Shown here: piece by piece, positions 6,008-8,012 of the stretch
How the letters are laid out: each line of letters begins with the position of its first letter
How positions within the stretch are numbered: position 1 is the stretch's first letter
NCBI GenBank assembly: GCA_022615255.1
Contig: JAKEHC010000017.1
Coordinates: 1 to 8,012, forward strand
Source: Candidatus Dadabacteria bacterium
Lineage (GTDB): Bacteria; Desulfobacterota_D; UBA1144; Nemesobacterales; CSP1-2
Direction of reading: 5' to 3'
DNA: 8,012 nt
Program-made: the position numbers and the translations under genes
Notes under the pieces: model-generated
What the model was told of the DNA's origin: nothing
Database searches by the model: none
What the model saw: only the letters and a program-made list of their open reading frames with translations

Positions 6008-7330
6008 ATGCCAAACTATGATGTTTTAACCTCAAAAATAGAACGAATTGTAGGCTCTGAAAACATTAAACACCCAGAAGAAGGATTTTCTGATTTTGGA
6101 ATTGATGGCAAGGCTCCAAGACTCGTCGTCTACCCGGCTAGCCCGGACGAAATCTCAGCGATTTTGCGCGTCGCAAGTGAAGAAGGGGCTTCGATTTGCA
6201 CAAGATCTCAGGGCACAAAAATTGATATAGGAAATATTCCTAAAAGCATGGATATCATGCTTTGCATGACTCGATTAGGGTGTATCCTAGAACATGACAG
6301 CGGAAACCTTACTGTCACGGTAGAGGCGGGTGTGAGACTATCCGAGTTGCAGAAAGCGCTCGGAGATAAAAGACAGTTCCTTCCGCTTGACCCAATGTTT
6401 AGCTCTGGTTGCTCGATAGGTGGAGTTTTAGCTTCAAATTCAAACGGACCCAGGAGATTAAGATATGGATCGGTAAGGGATTTACTAATCGGGTTGAAAG
6501 CTGTTCTTCCCACAGGAGAAAGGATCAGGGCTGGGGGAAAGGTCGTAAAGAACGTGGCGGGCTATGATATGTGCAAACTATTTGTTGGCTCCTTTGGAAC
6601 TATCGGGATAATAATCGAAGCTACCTTTAAGCTCTATCCGCTACCGGAGGTGCAAAAAACGATTCTGCTCCCGCTTGAGAGCCCTTCTAAAGCATTCGAG
6701 CTAGTATCATCGCTTCTCGACTCTCTTGTACTCCCTTCTTCTATCGAGGTGTTGAATTACTCTACATTTAATACTTTATCGAGCAAGGCTGATTTATCAT
6801 TTAGAGAAGGAGCGTGCTGTTTGGCTGTAAGGTTAGAGGGCTTTGAGGAATCAGTGCAAAGGGAGATTAGCGAGATTAGAAAAATGGGCATAGGGTACAC
6901 CCGAATCCTTGAGGAGCCTGAGCAAGAGGAATTTTGGACTGTGCTATCGGACTTCTACCATAAATCGGGATCAAACTTTAGGTTTAAAGCGAGTGTTCCT
7001 ATCTCAATCGCATCAAGCGTATTCAGTAAGGTAGAGGAGCATTCGAAAAATCTAGGATTTAGCATTAAGCTTATTTCTCATGCAGGGAACGGGATTGTTT
7101 ACGGTTTTTTTTCAGCCGAAGAACTGGATAAGCTAATTCGATTTATAAATGAATTAGGTTCTTATACAGAGAAGACAGGCGGATACCTTGTGGTTGAGTC
7201 AGCTCCTACCGAGATTAAGGAAAAGATTAATATATGGGGTTATCTCCCGGGTGGTATAAAGATCATGCACAGTATCAAAGAAATATTTGACCCTAAAGGC
7301 ATAATGAGTCCCGGAAGATTGTTTATGTAG
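6008..7330 (+). CDS. FAD-linked oxidase, glycolate oxidase subunit GlcE-like
   Basis: The 440-residue protein has a PCMH-type FAD-binding domain (about 36-213). Landmarks are a TRSQGTKIDIGN nucleotide loop (65-76), SIGGVLASNSNGPRRLRYGSV (about 136-156) and KVVKNVAGYDMCKLFVGSFGT (about 178-198). The C-terminus IFDPKGIMSPGRL is the signature ending of GlcD/GlcE proteins. GlcE normally joins GlcD and the Fe-S subunit GlcF to oxidise glycolate or a similar 2-hydroxyacid to the 2-oxoacid at the membrane. At 440 residues it is longer than the roughly 350 of E. coli GlcE, the excess lying in the cap region. Neither glcD nor glcF is nearby. Upstream stop codons leave ATG 6008 as the first start, but no ribosome binding site lies within about 20 bases. 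The stop codon overlaps a palindromic repeat. Confidence 0.85.
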   Translation: MPNYDVLTSKIERIVGSENIKHPEEGFSDFGIDGKAPRLVVYPASPDEISAILRVASEEGASICTRSQGTKIDIGNIPKSMDIMLCMTRLGCILEHDSGNLTVTVEAGVRLSELQKALGDKRQFLPLDPMFSSGCSIGGVLASNSNGPRRLRYGSVRDLLIGLKAVLPTGERIRAGGKVVKNVAGYDMCKLFVGSFGTIGIIIEATFKLYPLPEVQKTILLPLESPSKAFELVSSLLDSLVLPSSIEVLNYSTFNTLSSKADLSFREGACCLAVRLEGFEESVQREISEIRKMGIGYTRILEEPEQEEFWTVLSDFYHKSGSNFRFKASVPISIASSVFSKVEEHSKNLGFSIKLISHAGNGIVYGFFSAEELDKLIRFINELGSYTEKTGGYLVVESAPTEIKEKINIWGYLPGGIKIMHSIKEIFDPKGIMSPGRLFM

Positions 7331-7352
7331 GGGCACGGCATGCCGTGCCCCT
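7329..7352. repeat. Perfect 24-bp palindrome overlapping the oxidase stop codon
   Basis: AGGGGCACGGCA (7329-7340) is followed directly by its inverse complement TGCCGTGCCCCT (7341-7352), with no spacer. The last two bases of the TAG stop (7328-7330) are the first two of the palindrome. Its outer edge TGTAGGGGC resembles TGTAGAGAC of the palindrome at 3890. No T-run follows, so it is not a standard intrinsic terminator, though a 12-bp GC-rich stem could still affect the mRNA 3' end. Confidence 0.75.
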
Positions 7353-7363
7353 GCTATTGCATG

Positions 7364-7392
7364 TTGTAAAATTACCGATCTTAGTAAATAAT
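7364..7392 (+). promoter_or_regulatory. Candidate promoter of the response regulator gene
   Basis: TTGTAA (7364-7369) and AATAAT (7387-7392) are separated by 17 bases. Transcription would start about 7 bases after the -10, at or beside the ATG at 7399, implying a leaderless mRNA. Both boxes deviate from consensus in an AT-rich region. Confidence 0.35.
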
Positions 7393-7398
7393 AATTTT

Positions 7399-8012
7399 AT
7401 GGATAACCAGTTAATAGCAATAATAGACGACGAAGAGGATATAGTAGAACTTGTGAGTCATCATCTAAAAAGGGAGGGATTCAAGGTAAAGGAGTTCTAT
7501 AATGGAAGGGATTTTCTTTCATATATAAGGGCTTTGCTTCCCGACCTTGTAATCCTTGACATAATGCTTCCGGGTGCTGATGGACTTGAAATCTGCAGGA
7601 TGTTGAAAAATAACAGCCGCACATCATCCCTTCCGATAATTATGCTTACCGCAAAGGGAACGGAAGCTGATATTGTTGTAGGGCTTGAGCTCGGTGCAGA
7701 CGACTACATAGTAAAACCCTTTAGCCCGCGCGAGCTTGTTGCCAGGGTAAAAACTATACTAAGGAGATCGAGAAAAGAGGATGAAGGGGACAAGCATATA
7801 AGGATCGGCCCTCTGACGATTGATTCAGAAAAATTTGAGGCTAGAATTGAGGGAAAGAAGGTGGAGCTAACAACAACTGAGTTTAAAATTCTTGAGGTGC
7901 TTGCAGAGGGAAGGGGAAGGGTATTCACACGGGACCAGTTGCTTAAGAAGAAAAGGATTTGGGGGGACGAAAAGCTGATCTACGATAGAACGATCGATGT
8001 TCATATAAAAAA
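7399..8012 (+). CDS. OmpR/PhoB-family response regulator (3' end missing)
   Basis: The frame from ATG 7399 stays open to the window end, giving 204 complete codons. The receiver domain (about 1-120) has the acidic pair D10-D11, phospho-acceptor D54 in LVILDIMLPG, T84 in MLTAKG and K106 in DYIVKPFSP. The winged-helix DNA-binding domain begins near 135 (IRIGPLTID, then LTTTEFKILEVLAEGRGRVFTRDQLL) and reaches DRTIDVHIK. The last roughly 25 residues of a typical family member are missing. Such proteins are phosphorylated by a histidine kinase and bind tandem DNA repeats; a kinase gene probably follows. KKKRIWG after RDQLL has two more residues than usual before the Trp-Gly. No ribosome binding site precedes the ATG. 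The regulated genes cannot be inferred; PhoB-like describes the fold, not phosphate control. Confidence 0.92.
   Translation, partial: MDNQLIAIIDDEEDIVELVSHHLKREGFKVKEFYNGRDFLSYIRALLPDLVILDIMLPGADGLEICRMLKNNSRTSSLPIIMLTAKGTEADIVVGLELGADDYIVKPFSPRELVARVKTILRRSRKEDEGDKHIRIGPLTIDSEKFEARIEGKKVELTTTEFKILEVLAEGRGRVFTRDQLLKKKRIWGDEKLIYDRTIDVHIK

Noticed and set aside
6208..6513. Minus-strand frame inside the oxidase gene
   Set aside because: It is antisense to the FAD-binding domain; no motif or translation signal supports it.
7704..7928. Minus-strand frame inside the response regulator gene
   Set aside because: It is antisense to receiver and winged-helix coding sequence with all expected residues.

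Overview
This is an AT-leaning chromosomal window from an apparently Gram-negative bacterium. A TonB-type energy transducer implies an outer membrane, and two small secreted proteins and strong AGGAGG-type ribosome binding sites fit. Isolated palindromic repeats and a cobalamin/radical-SAM protein of the DUF4070/HpnP-like group suggest a free-living lineage of the deltaproteobacterial or candidate-phylum kind. That placement is a guess. No phage, transposase, CRISPR, tRNA or rRNA is visible.

Layout. Positions 1-2448 (+) hold a two-gene unit: the 3' part of a secreted-type zinc M28 peptidase with PA and PDZ domains, then 33 bp later a TonB protein. They converge, 27 bp apart, on a minus-strand pair (2476-3602): a short-chain cupredoxin, preceded on its strand by a secreted helical protein built of three 56-residue repeats, each with a histidine at the same position. 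A gap of 534 bp (3603-4136) carries two inverted repeats but no convincing gene. Next is the minus-strand B12-binding radical SAM gene (4137-5735). A 272-bp divergent intergenic region (5736-6007) has a plausible promoter on each strand and a cluster of degenerate dispersed repeats. Then come a plus-strand FAD-linked oxidase resembling glycolate oxidase subunit GlcE (6008-7330) and, after a 12+12 bp palindrome that overlaps its stop codon, the 5' part of a PhoB/OmpR-type response regulator (7399 to the window end).

How the parts relate. The peptidase and TonB genes look co-transcribed. The cupredoxin and His-repeat protein are both exported and may form a small periplasmic metal or redox module; this is inference. 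The GlcE-like oxidase has no GlcD or GlcF partner in the window. The response regulator probably continues into a histidine kinase operon beyond the end. I found no clear new defence or mobile system. The most distinctive items are the exact 56-residue His-repeat protein and the palindromic repeat that supplies the stop codon of the oxidase gene.
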